Origin: Cytophagales bacterium
GTDB lineage: Bacteria > Bacteroidota > Bacteroidia > Cytophagales > Thermoflexibacteraceae
NCBI GenBank assembly: GCA_947457925.1
Contig: CANGYA010000004.1
Location: forward strand, 1 to 57,413
Reading direction: 5' to 3'
DNA length: 57,413 nt
The notes under the pieces are model-generated. The model saw only the letters and a list, made by a program, of their open reading frames with translations. It had not been told where the DNA came from and ran no database searches. Shown here in pieces: positions 34,724 through 44,196 of the stretch (its first letter is position 1; each line of letters opens with the position of its first letter). Position numbers and translations under genes: made by a program.

Positions 34724-36709
34724 CTATTGTTTAGGCGTATTAGCCGTTTCCGTAGTAGTTGGGGGGGCAGTAGATAAGTACTGCGTCAAAGCCACAGATT
34801 GTTTGTTTTCTGTTCCTTTGGTGGTTTTCTTAGGCGTTTTGCTGTCTTTGGGTTCTTCCACTACCTTTTTCTTCTTAGCATTAACCATAAAGTTTTTGTT
34901 CATTATCTCCTCTTCCAAAGCCTTGCGTTTAGGGTCTTCATGGTTAATTTTGCCTTTCAAATATTTCTCTATCATCAAACTTGCAATAGGAGCAGCCCAA
35001 GTGCCACCAAAGCCCGAATTTTCTACATATACCGCAATAGCTATTTTAGGATTATTTTTAGGAGCAAAGGCAATAAAAACAGAGTGGTCTTCGCCATGTG
35101 GGTTTTGGGCTGTACCTGTTTTGCCACAAATCGGAATATCTTTGATGAAAGCCCTGCGTGCCGTACCTGCACTCACTACTTTTTCCATAGCATCTACCAC
35201 CGTATTGAAATGTGCTTTGTGAATAGGTACTTCGTGTTTTACTTTAAATTTGGGGTCAAGTTCCATACGGTCTTTGCCTTTTCCTCTAATGATGTGTGGT
35301 GTATAAAAATAACCACGATTTGCCATAATAGCAGCTACATTTGCCATTTGCAAAGGCACAACGCCCATTTCACCTTGCCCAATACTTAAAGAATAAATAT
35401 TACCAAAACGCCATTTTTTATTTTTAAATCTTTTGTCATAATAGGCTACCGAAGGAATATTTCCGCCTTTTTCATTGTGCAAATCCGTTCCCATTTTCTC
35501 ACCCAAACCAAAACTTAGCATATATTTATGCCATTTTGCCAAACCTATGCGGGTATCTTCCGAATTATTGTCAAATTCTCCACGTCTAATAATACGATTA
35601 AAAACTTTGTAGTAAAACGGATTACAAGAGTGTTGAATAGAACCTTTTACATCTAAGGGAGATTTATGTGAGTGGCATTTTACCACATCTTGCACACAAG
35701 GAATATGTGTCTGCGTTGAGTCTATTACCCCTTCTTGCAAACCAATTAGACATTGCACCAACTTAATAATAGACCCCGGTGGGTACAAAGCCATAATAGG
35801 ACGGTTAAACAAGGGTTTGTATTCATTTTCAACCAATTCCATGTAATGTTGCGAAACTTCTTTTCCGTTACCCGTCAAAAGGTTAGGGTTGTAAGAAGGG
35901 GCAGAAATAAGGCTTAAAATTTCGCCTGTGGCAGGTTCTATAGCCACCACACTACCAATTTTATTTTGCATCAGTTGTTCGCCATACCTCTGCAATTCTA
36001 AATCTACAGACGAGAACATTTCGTCCCCTACCAAGGGCAAAGTGTCATATTTTCCATTTTGAAAAGACCCTTTTACAATACGGTTTACGTCAACCATGAC
36101 ATAACGAGTACCACGTCTGCCCCGCAAATCTTCTTCATAGGTGGCTTCTATGCCTGTACGTCCTATTAAATCTCCTTGTTGGTAGTAGTTAGACGTATCT
36201 TTTTCCAAAAACTTTTTATCTACTTCTTTTACATAGCCCAACGCATTTGCCATGCTGTTATACTGATAATCACGTACACTCCGAGATTCTGCATACAAAC
36301 CCTGATAACTGTTCAATTTGTCTTGAATCGTAGCAAATTGTTCTGGTAAAATATGTTTGATAAACAGAGACGGTTTTACCCAAGAATAAGCTCTGGCTGT
36401 TTGATATTTTTCTATGAGTTCTTCTTTGGTAATATTAAAATCTTTACAAAATTGTATGGTATCTTTTACTTTAAATTCTTTGGGGACAATTACTAAGTCA
36501 AATACAGGAATATTTGCGACAATCAACTGCCCTTTTCTGTCATAAATCATGCCTCGTAAGGGGTGTTCTACTTGACGTAGCACCGTATTACTTTGAGCCA
36601 ACAGTTTGTACTCTGTACTCATGACTTGTATCGTAAATAGCTTTGCCATATACACCAACGCCACCAAGACAATAACAAACTGTATAATATATCTGCGGTT
36701 GTTTAACAC
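34724..36709 (-). CDS. mrdA: Penicillin-binding protein 2 (elongasome transpeptidase)
   Basis: This 661-residue class B PBP cross-links peptidoglycan during cell elongation. It has an N-terminal membrane anchor (about 7-28, YIIQFVIVLVALVYMAKLF) and a pedestal with LRGMIYDRKGQLIVAN and RTGIEATYEEDLRG. The transpeptidase domain has SxxK = SIIK (S313-K316, in YPPGSIIK), SCN as the SxN motif, and KTGTAQ. The C-terminal ~45 residues are a Lys/Thr/Pro-rich tail. The mreBCD and rodA genes usually near it are absent. Confidence 0.94.
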   Translation of the reverse strand: MLNNRRYIIQFVIVLVALVYMAKLFTIQVMSTEYKLLAQSNTVLRQVEHPLRGMIYDRKGQLIVANIPVFDLVIVPKEFKVKDTIQFCKDFNITKEELIEKYQTARAYSWVKPSLFIKHILPEQFATIQDKLNSYQGLYAESRSVRDYQYNSMANALGYVKEVDKKFLEKDTSNYYQQGDLIGRTGIEATYEEDLRGRRGTRYVMVDVNRIVKGSFQNGKYDTLPLVGDEMFSSVDLELQRYGEQLMQNKIGSVVAIEPATGEILSLISAPSYNPNLLTGNGKEVSQHYMELVENEYKPLFNRPIMALYPPGSIIKLVQCLIGLQEGVIDSTQTHIPCVQDVVKCHSHKSPLDVKGSIQHSCNPFYYKVFNRIIRRGEFDNNSEDTRIGLAKWHKYMLSFGLGEKMGTDLHNEKGGNIPSVAYYDKRFKNKKWRFGNIYSLSIGQGEMGVVPLQMANVAAIMANRGYFYTPHIIRGKGKDRMELDPKFKVKHEVPIHKAHFNTVVDAMEKVVSAGTARRAFIKDIPICGKTGTAQNPHGEDHSVFIAFAPKNNPKIAIAVYVENSGFGGTWAAPIASLMIEKYLKGKINHEDPKRKALEEEIMNKNFMVNAKKKKVVEEPKDSKTPKKTTKGTENKQSVALTQYLSTAPPTTTETANTPKQ

Positions 36710-37118
36710 AAGAGCCTACTGTAAAATTGTAAGAAAAAAATGTAATAAGTAAGTGGAGGTTATTAAAGTACATTTGCTTTTAGCCAAATAGCTTGATAGT
36801 CAATTTATTCGCCTAAAGGCGAATATACTTTTATTTTGTCTTAATTACTTAGATAGATTAAGAGGTAAGCATTTTTGACAAAAAAATAGTATTTGCCTTA
36901 TTTGAAACTTCGCAACACGCCAACAATTCCGCCCCACCTCACTAATGAATACGAAAAATCATGCAATTTTGCCATTTTTTTAAAGGAAAAACAAAGAATA
37001 TTTTACTTTTAACAGTGAAATAATATTTCTTGCAAAAAAGAAAATATTTTTGGGTAAAAACTATTGATAATCAATTATTTAGCAAAAGTAACTACTTTTG
37101 TATAGTTCTCTTAATTTT
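36710..37118. other. Intergenic region between mrdA and the GT-C/TPR gene
   Basis: This 409-base divergent gap contains the intact ATTCGCC repeat at 36762-36831 and otherwise AT-rich DNA. TACTTTTG at 37093-37100 could be the -7 element for the downstream gene, but no TTG at the right distance was found. No gene was recognised. Confidence 0.5.
36762..36831. repeat. Uninterrupted ATTCGCC palindromic repeat
   Basis: ATTAAAGTACATTTGC at the left and GCGAATATACTTT at the right flank a centre with TATTCGCCTAAAGGCGAATA. It is the reference for the split copy at 33243-33530. A shorter relative is at 40281-40319. Confidence 0.75.
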
Positions 37119-38801
37119 ATGCAAACTAAGAATTTTCAAACCACTACCGCCAATATTCCTACCTATTGGATTTGGATAGTGATAGGCATTACATTTTTGG
37201 CGTTTTCATCGGCTATCGGCAATGACTTTGTGAATTGGGACGATGAAACCTACCTAATCAATAACACTTATATTCGAGATTTGTCTTGGAATGGTATCAA
37301 AAAATTATTTACAGAGCCTATTGGAGAGTACAGTGTCTATCGTCCTCTTACGTATGTGAGCTACATGATAGAATATGCGTTGTGGGAACTCAACCCCAAA
37401 GGCTACCATTTTGTAAGTGTTTTATTGCACCTTATTAATACCTATTTGGTGTATCAACTCATTCTTAGACTTACTTCACAGGCTTTGTTGGCTCTCTTTG
37501 TGGCTTTGTTTTTCGGGATTCACCCTATGCGTGTAGAGTCTGTGGCTTGGATTTTGGCAAGAGTCGACCCTTTGTATGGTTGCTTTTTCTTGTTAGGTTG
37601 CCTCCAATATTTGAAATATATAGAAAAAAATAATTGGGTAAATCTGGTATTTACTTTTATGTTTTTCTTAGGGGCTATTTTTTCAAAACCTGCTGCCGTT
37701 GTATTTCCTGTGGTCTTGTGTGCCATAGACTTTTATTACCGCAGAGGTTTTACGGTAAAAGTAATGGTTGAAAAAATACCGTTTTTTTTGGCAAGTATTG
37801 CATTCGGTTTATACACTATGAAAGTACAAAAAGAAGCCATTAGTGATTTATCTACTGCTTTTACGCTATTAGACAGGTTTTTTATCTCGTCTTATGCCGT
37901 TGCTTATTACATCATCAGTTTGTTTCTGCCTTTTAATCTTAATTTAACAAATCCTCTGCCTGCCAAAGTGAATAACTTATTACCAATGACTTACTATATA
38001 GCTCCTGTGTTTTTGGCAGCTTGTATGGGGGCTGTTTTTTACTTCAAACAACACAGACATTTCTTATTATTTGCTTTTGCTTTGTTTCTTATCAATGTGG
38101 GCTTGGTCATACAAATTATTCCCTATGGGCAAGCCGTAGTAGCAGACCGTTATAGTTATTTGGCTCATATAGCTTTGTTTTTGGCAGTGGGCTATGTACT
38201 ACAAACTTTGCTTACTACCAAAAAAGAATGGAAACCTTCTATTCAAATAGGGGTAGTTGTGTTTGCACTTTTTTGTACTTTTCAAACATTTACACAAAAC
38301 AAAGTCTGGGCGAATAGTGCTACTTTTTGGACATACAGATTGACTAATGATAGAGAAGATTATTTTGCGTATTTTGGGCGTGGCAATTATCATTATTCAC
38401 AAAACAACATAGAGGCAGCCTTAACAGATTTTCAAAAAGCAGCCTCTTTTAACCGTCCTAACGGAGCTTTGTATAATAATTTGGGCTTTTGCTACTACCT
38501 CAAAGGAGATTACAGCAATGCTTTGCAGTGGTTTGTGCGGGCTACGCAACACACACCACAAGACGCAGAGGCACATAACAACAAGGGCAATGCCTTATAT
38601 ATGCTAAAAGATTTTAATGCAGCCATACAAGCCTATAACACCACTTTACAACTCAACCCTAATCACTTGGCAGCTATGGAATTTCGGGGTTTATCTTACC
38701 TGAATTTGCAACAAAAAGAACAGGCTTGTAAGGACTTACAGACAGCAGCCCAATTAGGCAATGCGGAAGCGGGGCAGTATTGGCAGCAGTATTGTAAATA
38801 A
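37119..38801 (+). CDS. GT-C-like multi-pass membrane protein with C-terminal TPRs
   Basis: Starting at the ATG at 37119 gives 560 residues. The N-terminal 390 residues contain about ten hydrophobic helices. The first extramembrane loop carries NWDDETYLINN, an acidic pair typical of GT-C lipid-sugar glycosyltransferases, followed by YRPLTYVSYMIEY. Residues 410-560 hold about four tetratricopeptide repeats (NLGFCYYLKGDYSNALQWF, NNKGNALYMLKDFNAAIQAY). The architecture resembles TMTC/DUF1736-type proteins. Protein O-glycosylation is plausible but unproven. A TTG at 37098 is an alternative start. Confidence 0.82.
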   Translation: MQTKNFQTTTANIPTYWIWIVIGITFLAFSSAIGNDFVNWDDETYLINNTYIRDLSWNGIKKLFTEPIGEYSVYRPLTYVSYMIEYALWELNPKGYHFVSVLLHLINTYLVYQLILRLTSQALLALFVALFFGIHPMRVESVAWILARVDPLYGCFFLLGCLQYLKYIEKNNWVNLVFTFMFFLGAIFSKPAAVVFPVVLCAIDFYYRRGFTVKVMVEKIPFFLASIAFGLYTMKVQKEAISDLSTAFTLLDRFFISSYAVAYYIISLFLPFNLNLTNPLPAKVNNLLPMTYYIAPVFLAACMGAVFYFKQHRHFLLFAFALFLINVGLVIQIIPYGQAVVADRYSYLAHIALFLAVGYVLQTLLTTKKEWKPSIQIGVVVFALFCTFQTFTQNKVWANSATFWTYRLTNDREDYFAYFGRGNYHYSQNNIEAALTDFQKAASFNRPNGALYNNLGFCYYLKGDYSNALQWFVRATQHTPQDAEAHNNKGNALYMLKDFNAAIQAYNTTLQLNPNHLAAMEFRGLSYLNLQQKEQACKDLQTAAQLGNAEAGQYWQQYCK

Positions 38802-38920
38802 ATGTTTGTGGTTTTTATTATGTCTAAAACTCCTTGCTGTGTTTAGAAGATTTGGTAGTTTGTTGAAACTAATAATTAGCATTTTCATTATCTTTGTTAA
38901 AACTAAAATATCATACAACT

Positions 38921-39565
38921 ATGCAAATTTCAACTTTTAAAGAATGGACACTAACCAAGTTAGAGAATACATTTGGTATCCAACAAATTTATGACAGAAA
39001 CTATGGTTTGTTAAAAAAATGGCAAGATTTATCTAAAACAATGCCTATTTCTGATTTTGAAAGAGAAACTTTACTCAATTTGCAAGAGCCTTTGGAATGG
39101 GGAGGTAGAGGTTGGAATGAATATGAATTGGAAAATAAGTTTATTAGCCCTGTGATTATGGCTGTAAAATTTGACGACAAAATTATTGGCTATTTTTTAG
39201 AAAGACCTTTAAAAGGAATTGTCGGAGATTATGAACTATCGGGTATTGTTGATGGAATGATAGCCAAAGGCGTAAGAGACCCTAATAAACCGTTTTTTTG
39301 TATGCACGAATATAAACGCAGTGTAGATAATGACGGACAACCCGATGCCCAAGCATTGGCTGCAATGTTGGTAATACAGGCAGAAGAAAATGGCAGAAAA
39401 CCTGTTTATGGTTTGTATATTGTGGGTTTAAATTGGAATTTTATGGTGTTGAACGGTAATGAATATTGTATTAGTAAAAGTTTTAATGCAGAAGATGAAG
39501 AAATTTTTGATATTTTCAGAATGTTAAAGGCTTTGAAACATATTATTAAAACGGAGTTGATATAG
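38921..39565 (+). CDS. PD-(D/E)XK-like nuclease-fold protein, tandem copy 1
   Basis: This 214-residue protein has no assigned function. It has a pattern compatible with a PD-(D/E)XK core: GDYELSGIVDGMIAKG (D111), then FFCMHEYKRS with ExK (E130, K132), then QPDAQALAAM (Gln/helix). It is followed 41 bases later by a paralogue of identical length and about 90% identity. The ATG at 38921 is chosen because the paralogue starts with the same MQISTFKEWT. TATCTTTG at 38889-38896 may be the -7 element. Confidence 0.75.
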   Translation: MQISTFKEWTLTKLENTFGIQQIYDRNYGLLKKWQDLSKTMPISDFERETLLNLQEPLEWGGRGWNEYELENKFISPVIMAVKFDDKIIGYFLERPLKGIVGDYELSGIVDGMIAKGVRDPNKPFFCMHEYKRSVDNDGQPDAQALAAMLVIQAEENGRKPVYGLYIVGLNWNFMVLNGNEYCISKSFNAEDEEIFDIFRMLKALKHIIKTELI

Positions 39566-39606
39566 CTTTTTTACTTATCTTTACCAAACCAAAACGCCAT
39601 ACAACT

Positions 39607-40251
39607 ATGCAAATTTCAACTTTTAAAGAATGGACACTAACCAAGTTAGAAAATACATTTGGAATACAGCAAATATTGGATAGGGATTATGGCTTGTTAA
39701 AAAAATGGCAAGATTTATCTCAAACAATCTCTATATCTGATTTTGAAAAACAGACCTTGCTCAATTTACAACGACCTTTGGAATGGGGAGGTAGAGGTTG
39801 GAATGAATATGAATTGGAAAATAAATTTATTAGTCCTGTTTTTATGGCGGCACAGTTTGATGATAAAACGATTGGCTATTTTTTAGAAAGACCTTTAAAA
39901 GGAATCGTTGGAGATTATGAATTGTCGGGCATTGTTGATGGTATGATAGCCAAAGGTTTTCGTGACCCTTATAAGCCTTTTTTCTGTATGCACGAATATA
40001 AGCGTAGTGTAGATAACGACGGACAACCCGATGCTCAAGCTCTTGCTGCAATGTTGGTAGTGCAGGCAGAAGAAAATGGTAGAAAACCTGTTTATGGTTT
40101 GTATATCGTGGGTTTAAATTGGAATTTTATGGTCTTGCATGGTAATGAATATTGTATTAGCCAAAGTTACAACGCAGAAAAAGAAGAAATTTTCGATATT
40201 TTCAGAATGTTAAAGGCTTTGAAACATATTATCAAAACAGAATTGATGTAA
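39607..40251 (+). CDS. PD-(D/E)XK-like nuclease-fold protein, tandem copy 2
   Basis: This 214-residue paralogue of the preceding gene differs at about 20 positions. The putative catalytic residues (D111, E130, K132) and the following QPDAQ segment are identical. The upstream bases CATACAACT before the ATG are also duplicated, showing that the duplication included the ribosome-binding region. Maintenance of both frames implies recent duplication or selection. Biological role unknown. Confidence 0.75.
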   Translation: MQISTFKEWTLTKLENTFGIQQILDRDYGLLKKWQDLSQTISISDFEKQTLLNLQRPLEWGGRGWNEYELENKFISPVFMAAQFDDKTIGYFLERPLKGIVGDYELSGIVDGMIAKGFRDPYKPFFCMHEYKRSVDNDGQPDAQALAAMLVVQAEENGRKPVYGLYIVGLNWNFMVLHGNEYCISQSYNAEKEEIFDIFRMLKALKHIIKTELM

Positions 40252-40280
40252 ATTTTTCGTAACTGCTTAGAAAGCTGTTA

Positions 40281-40319
40281 TGTATTCGCCTTTAGGTGAA
40301 TCAATAGGTATAGGCGAAT
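40281..40319. repeat. Degenerate ATTCGCC palindrome
   Basis: TATTCGCCTTTAGGTGAAT with a second ATAGGCGAATA nearby is related to the repeat at 36762-36831. It lies between the nuclease-like pair and the FAN1-like gene. Confidence 0.55.
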
Positions 40320-40379
40320 AGCTAATTGTTAGCTAAACAATTATGAATAAAATATATTTGCTGGAAAACAAAAGCCTAT

Positions 40380-42134
40380 ATGGTTGTACTTCCCCCGAAA
40401 TATTACTTAGATTATTTTGAGTTTTTGCTCCGTTTTGTGCAGCAACAGTACGGCAATTTATTGACCGAAGCCGAAAATCAATGGCTACAAACTTACTACC
40501 TACTACCCGAAGATGCTCGTTGTGCTTTTGTGCGAATGACCAACCGCAGGGGCTGTTTGTTTAGGTACTCAAAATTTTCTTATGCAGAAATAGAAAATAT
40601 ACCTATGTCCTTCCAACTACTTGTGCAACAAGGTTTTGCACAATGGCTGGCAGTAGCACATGAAGAACTGTATGCAGATATTTTAGAACTGTTTAATAAA
40701 GAAGAATTGTTGGGTTTGCTGGCTAAAATAGTAACCTCACCCCCAACCCCTCTCCAAATAGAGAGGGGAGATTTTGCATCAAGTTTGACCTTTAAAGGTC
40801 AAAAAAGCTCCTCTCCAAATGCAGAGAGGGTGGGGGTGAAGTCTTTACTCTCGATATTAAAAAAAGAAAAAATCAAAGAAATTCACTTATTTATTCAAAA
40901 AAATATCCCTTTTGCTGTATTTTTTGAGAGTATTTCCGAAAAAATTATTTACCAAAACCATGAAAAATTAATAGCATTTTTCCGTTTTCTATTCTTTGGC
41001 AATCAATACCAAGACATGACAGAGTTTGTGGTGAGAGATATAGGGGTAAGTAGATTTGAACAATTTGATAGCACAAAATTTGTCCCTTTATTTACACAAA
41101 GAGCCGAAGCCGAAGAAAAATGGGAGGTAATAGAAGCCTTGCGACTGTTTTATGAAATGAAAGGCGATGAAATTAGTCCTTTACAAGTATATGATTATTT
41201 TTATGCTTGGTTATTAAAAAATACGCCTAAATTCCAGACAAGTGCCGTTACACATAGTCGTTTGGTTTTAAAATTGGGTGAATGGTTAGAGAAAAATAAA
41301 TTGGCAGAGGAAGCAGCCGAAATTTACAGTTTTACGACACAAAGCCCTGCCCCCGAAAAACGCATACGTTTGCTACACAAAACAGGACAAACCGCCAAAG
41401 CCTTAGCCTTGTGCGAGCAACTCTTAGCCAATCCACAAAATGCAGATGAATTATTGTTTGCTCAAGATTTTTTGGCAAAACAAAGCACTAAACGAAGTAT
41501 TCGCACCGTTACGCAGCACCTCAAAGAGGCGGAGCAGATTACTATTTCCAAAGATTTTAAGTACAAAATAGAGTTAGGTACTATAGACTATTTCCAACAA
41601 CAAGGCTGGAATGGCATTTATGTAGAAAACTATGTGTGGCGGTGTCTGTTTGGTTTGGTGTTTTGGGACATTGTTTTTGATGTGAACATTCACCACCCTT
41701 TGCAACGCCGACCCTCTGATTTTTATTCACCGCAGTTTTTTGAGAACCGCCAAACCAAATTTGAACAACGCCTACAAAGTCTGGATAGTTTTGAGGCTTT
41801 ACAACAGTTATTGGCACAACGATACGAGGAAAAATGGGGGATAGACAACCCGTTACTACAATGGCACGAGGCAATGTTGCCTTTATGTTATTTGGTGGCA
41901 AGTTTAGTTCCTCTGCAAAGCCTGAAACAAGTGTGGCTAGAAATGGCGAAAAACCTACAAGTAGGCACAAAGGGTTTTCCCGATATTTTGATTTGGCAAG
42001 AAAAAGAAAAAAAGTATGCCTTTATTGAAGTAAAATCTATGACCGATAATTTGTCTGCCCAACAGTTATATTGGTTGCGTTTTTTTGAGCAAGTGGGGGT
42101 GCAGGCGAAGGTTTTGAGGGTGGATTTTCAGTAG
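40380..42134 (+). CDS. FAN1-like nuclease with C-terminal VRR-NUC domain
   Basis: This 584-residue protein resembles bacterial FAN1, a structure-specific nuclease linked to interstrand cross-link repair. N-terminal features are FVRMTNRRGCLFRYSKFSYAEI and a following helical domain. A TPR-like middle (about 280-380) leads to VWRCLFGLVFWDIVF and RRPSDFYSPQFFENR. The C-terminal VRR-NUC domain has GFPDILIW (D535) and FIEVKS (E550, K552). Residues about 118-154 are encoded by an in-frame repeat (40735-40841); without it the protein would be about 548 residues, close to normal length. Confidence 0.85.
   Translation: MVVLPPKYYLDYFEFLLRFVQQQYGNLLTEAENQWLQTYYLLPEDARCAFVRMTNRRGCLFRYSKFSYAEIENIPMSFQLLVQQGFAQWLAVAHEELYADILELFNKEELLGLLAKIVTSPPTPLQIERGDFASSLTFKGQKSSSPNAERVGVKSLLSILKKEKIKEIHLFIQKNIPFAVFFESISEKIIYQNHEKLIAFFRFLFFGNQYQDMTEFVVRDIGVSRFEQFDSTKFVPLFTQRAEAEEKWEVIEALRLFYEMKGDEISPLQVYDYFYAWLLKNTPKFQTSAVTHSRLVLKLGEWLEKNKLAEEAAEIYSFTTQSPAPEKRIRLLHKTGQTAKALALCEQLLANPQNADELLFAQDFLAKQSTKRSIRTVTQHLKEAEQITISKDFKYKIELGTIDYFQQQGWNGIYVENYVWRCLFGLVFWDIVFDVNIHHPLQRRPSDFYSPQFFENRQTKFEQRLQSLDSFEALQQLLAQRYEEKWGIDNPLLQWHEAMLPLCYLVASLVPLQSLKQVWLEMAKNLQVGTKGFPDILIWQEKEKKYAFIEVKSMTDNLSAQQLYWLRFFEQVGVQAKVLRVDFQ
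40735..40841. repeat. CACCCCCAACCCC palindromic element in frame within the FAN1-like gene
   Basis: CTCACCCCCAACCCCTCTCC near the left and GGGTGGGGGTGAAG at the right are inverted partners. Between them lie AGAGAGGGGAG, GACCTTTAAAGGTC (palindrome) and CTCCTCTCC. The element is translated as a Ser/Pro/Gly-rich insert without a stop codon. Confidence 0.8.
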
Positions 42135-42248
42135 TTGGTAAACACCTATTAATTTGCAATAAGGTATTAAAATGCCAAAACTACTAAAATTTATTATAAA
42201 CGGTTAAAGTTTTGTATATTTATGATATAATATAAAAAATAAAAAAAT

Positions 42249-43082
42249 ATGCTTGGTAACTTAGATAATGAAGTAATTTTTAAAAAAGCCTTTACAGACA
42301 AAACTGTATTTAAGGCTTTTGTGCGTGATATTTTAGGCATTGAAGTAGAAGTAGAAAAAATAGAAACTGAAAAGAAATTTGAGCCTAAAATTGGTTACGT
42401 TGATTTTGACAGCGTCGGCTGCCGATTAGACATTTTCGCTGAAACAGTAGATAAACGTATTTGTATCGAGATTCAACGTATTGAATATGACCACCATTTT
42501 GATAGGTTTCTACACTATTTTTTGATGTTGATTGCAGAGCAGCAAAAAAATAGTAAAGAATATGGTATAGACAGAACTGTTTATGTGATTGTTGTTTTGA
42601 CAGCACCTTATAAAATTAGTGAAAAAAATGGTAAGCCTATTTTGGACGAGGTTTTGTTATTAAACCTAAACCCACAGACCTTACAAGGCGAAATCAGAGA
42701 ATTATATGGACATCAATTTGTTTGTCTGAACCCCAATCACCCCAACAGCGAAACGCCAAAACAGATAAGGGACTGGTTAGATTTAATTTACCAATCTATT
42801 CATAGCCCCGAAAGACCTGTATTGAATATGCAAAATGAAGGCATCAGAAAGGCAATGGAATTGATAAGTTTTGAAAATTTGACACCCGAAGAAAGAAAAA
42901 ATGCTAAAAATAAAGAGGCTGCAAAAATTGTTTTAGCTAAAACAGAGCAGCACGCAAAAGAGGAAAATACACTTGAAATTGCGAAAAATTTTATTGCCAT
43001 AGGATTAGATAATTTTACAATAGCCAAAGGCACGGGCTTAACTGTTGAACAAATAGAACAACTACGTAATGGAAAAATCTAA
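42249..43082 (+). CDS. Rpn-family recombination-promoting nuclease (PD-(D/E)XK transposase-like)
   Basis: This 277-residue protein belongs to the Rpn/PDDEXK_2 family. The opening NEVIFKKAFTDKTVFKAFVRDILG is typical. The nuclease core is visible as CRLDIFAET (D61) and ICIEIQR (E74, Q76). The segment HFDRFLHYFLMLIAEQ follows, then a helical C-terminus. Related proteins promote RecA-independent recombination in E. coli and are sometimes called transposases. No terminal inverted repeats surround the gene, so it is not annotated as an insertion sequence. Confidence 0.88.
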   Translation: MLGNLDNEVIFKKAFTDKTVFKAFVRDILGIEVEVEKIETEKKFEPKIGYVDFDSVGCRLDIFAETVDKRICIEIQRIEYDHHFDRFLHYFLMLIAEQQKNSKEYGIDRTVYVIVVLTAPYKISEKNGKPILDEVLLLNLNPQTLQGEIRELYGHQFVCLNPNHPNSETPKQIRDWLDLIYQSIHSPERPVLNMQNEGIRKAMELISFENLTPEERKNAKNKEAAKIVLAKTEQHAKEENTLEIAKNFIAIGLDNFTIAKGTGLTVEQIEQLRNGKI

Positions 43083-43120
43083 ATGCTATTTCAAACAGTT
43101 ATTAAAGATTATTAAGGTTT

Positions 43121-43199
43121 TGTAACATAGACTTTAGTCTGTGTAATAATTACTTGATTAGCAATGTATTACAGACACAGACTAAAGTCTATGCTACAG
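43121..43199. repeat. REP-like palindrome, ACTTTAGTCTGT family
   Basis: TGTAACATAGACTTTAGTCTGTG and CACAGACTAAAGTCTATGCTACA flank a loop that contains TAATTACTTGATTA, also found in the copy at 16435-16505. It lies between converging genes. Confidence 0.8.
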
Positions 43200-43268
43200 A
43201 CCGTAATAACCTCTATTATAGCCTTACTATTTCTCAAAAATAGTAAGGCAACGTATAGTGATAATATT

Positions 43269-43910
43269 TTACTTCACTTGCTTCAAAACATCTATTAACA
43301 TGGGTTTAAAGCCACTCCAAAAGAACTCTACGGCTATTACCATCACAATTAAGCCCATGAGTCGCATCATTACTTTGTTGCCTGTTTCGCCCAACACTTT
43401 AATTATTTTTGAAGAACTCCACAAAATAATAAAAGTTAATAAAAACACTACGCCAGCACTACCCAGTAGTATTATTTTTTTATCTACACTTACAGCATCT
43501 TGCCATAATACAATCATATTGGTAATAGCCCCCGGTCCTGTAATCATAGGAATAGCCAAAGGCGTAATGGAAATATCATTGACATAGGTTTTTATCTCGT
43601 CATCAGATATTTTGGTGGTGTTTAGGCGTGCTTGTAACATATCTTGCCCTATGAGGAAGAACAAAAAACCGCCTACTACACGAAAACTATTGACAGAAAT
43701 GCCGAAAAAGTCAAACAACAACTGCCCCGAAAACGCAAAAGCTACTAAGGTCAAGTAGGCTACAATGGTGGCTTTGGTGGCGGTGGCATTGCGGGCTTGT
43801 GGGGTCAAATTGGCTGTCATGGTCATAAAAACAGGCATGACACTTAGCGGATTGATAAGGGTAAAAAACGAGGTAAATACCAATAATCCAAAGTTAAAAT
43901 ATTCAGTCAT
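43269..43910 (-). CDS. MarC/UPF0056-family membrane protein
   Basis: This 213-residue protein has six hydrophobic helices. Family features include NPLSVMPVFMTMTANL in the first helix region, LTPQARNATATKATIVAY, and PLAIPMITGPGAITNMIVL. MarC proteins are integral inner-membrane proteins; despite the name, a multidrug-resistance role has not held up, and the transported substrate is unknown. It is divergent from asd. Confidence 0.92.
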   Translation of the reverse strand: MTEYFNFGLLVFTSFFTLINPLSVMPVFMTMTANLTPQARNATATKATIVAYLTLVAFAFSGQLLFDFFGISVNSFRVVGGFLFFLIGQDMLQARLNTTKISDDEIKTYVNDISITPLAIPMITGPGAITNMIVLWQDAVSVDKKIILLGSAGVVFLLTFIILWSSSKIIKVLGETGNKVMMRLMGLIVMVIAVEFFWSGFKPMLIDVLKQVK

Positions 43911-44063
43911 CAGTTCGTTGGGGTTAAGTGTAATTGCCTACAAAAGTGCTATAAGTTTGGCAGTTTTTCAACAAAGTGCCTTCAATTTAAAGCTGAATAA
44001 GCCTACAATTGTTAAATTTTATGAATAAGCCTCTTAATTTAAACACCTCCCATAACTATTTCC

Positions 44064-44071
44064 TATTTTTG
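44064..44071 (+). promoter_or_regulatory. Possible -7 element for asd
   Basis: TATTTTTG fits TAnnTTTG, but no convincing upstream TTG was found, and the REP-like palindrome lies between it and the gene. Weak. Confidence 0.3.
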
Positions 44072-44105
44072 TGGTGCAGATTGATATAAAAAGAAAATTA
44101 CTCTG

Positions 44106-44168
44106 CTGTAGCTACGGACTTTAGTCCGTAGAAAATCATATTCTACGGACTAAAGTCCGTAGCTACAG
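44106..44168. repeat. REP-like palindrome upstream of asd
   Basis: CTGTAGCTACGGACTTTAGT and its perfect reverse complement flank a short AT-rich loop. It lies 28 bases before the asd start codon and would be in the leader if the upstream -7 element is used. Confidence 0.8.
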
Positions 44169-44196
44169 ATATAAACCCTATCTCTTAACAATTACC

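Noticed and set aside
34799-35389. Long plus-strand open frames opposite mrdA
   Set aside because: They are shadows of a strongly supported PBP2 gene and have cysteine/phenylalanine-rich, non-protein-like composition.
42249-43082. Insertion sequence, because Rpn proteins are often called transposases
   Set aside because: No terminal inverted repeats or target duplication surround the gene, and the family is now regarded as nucleases.
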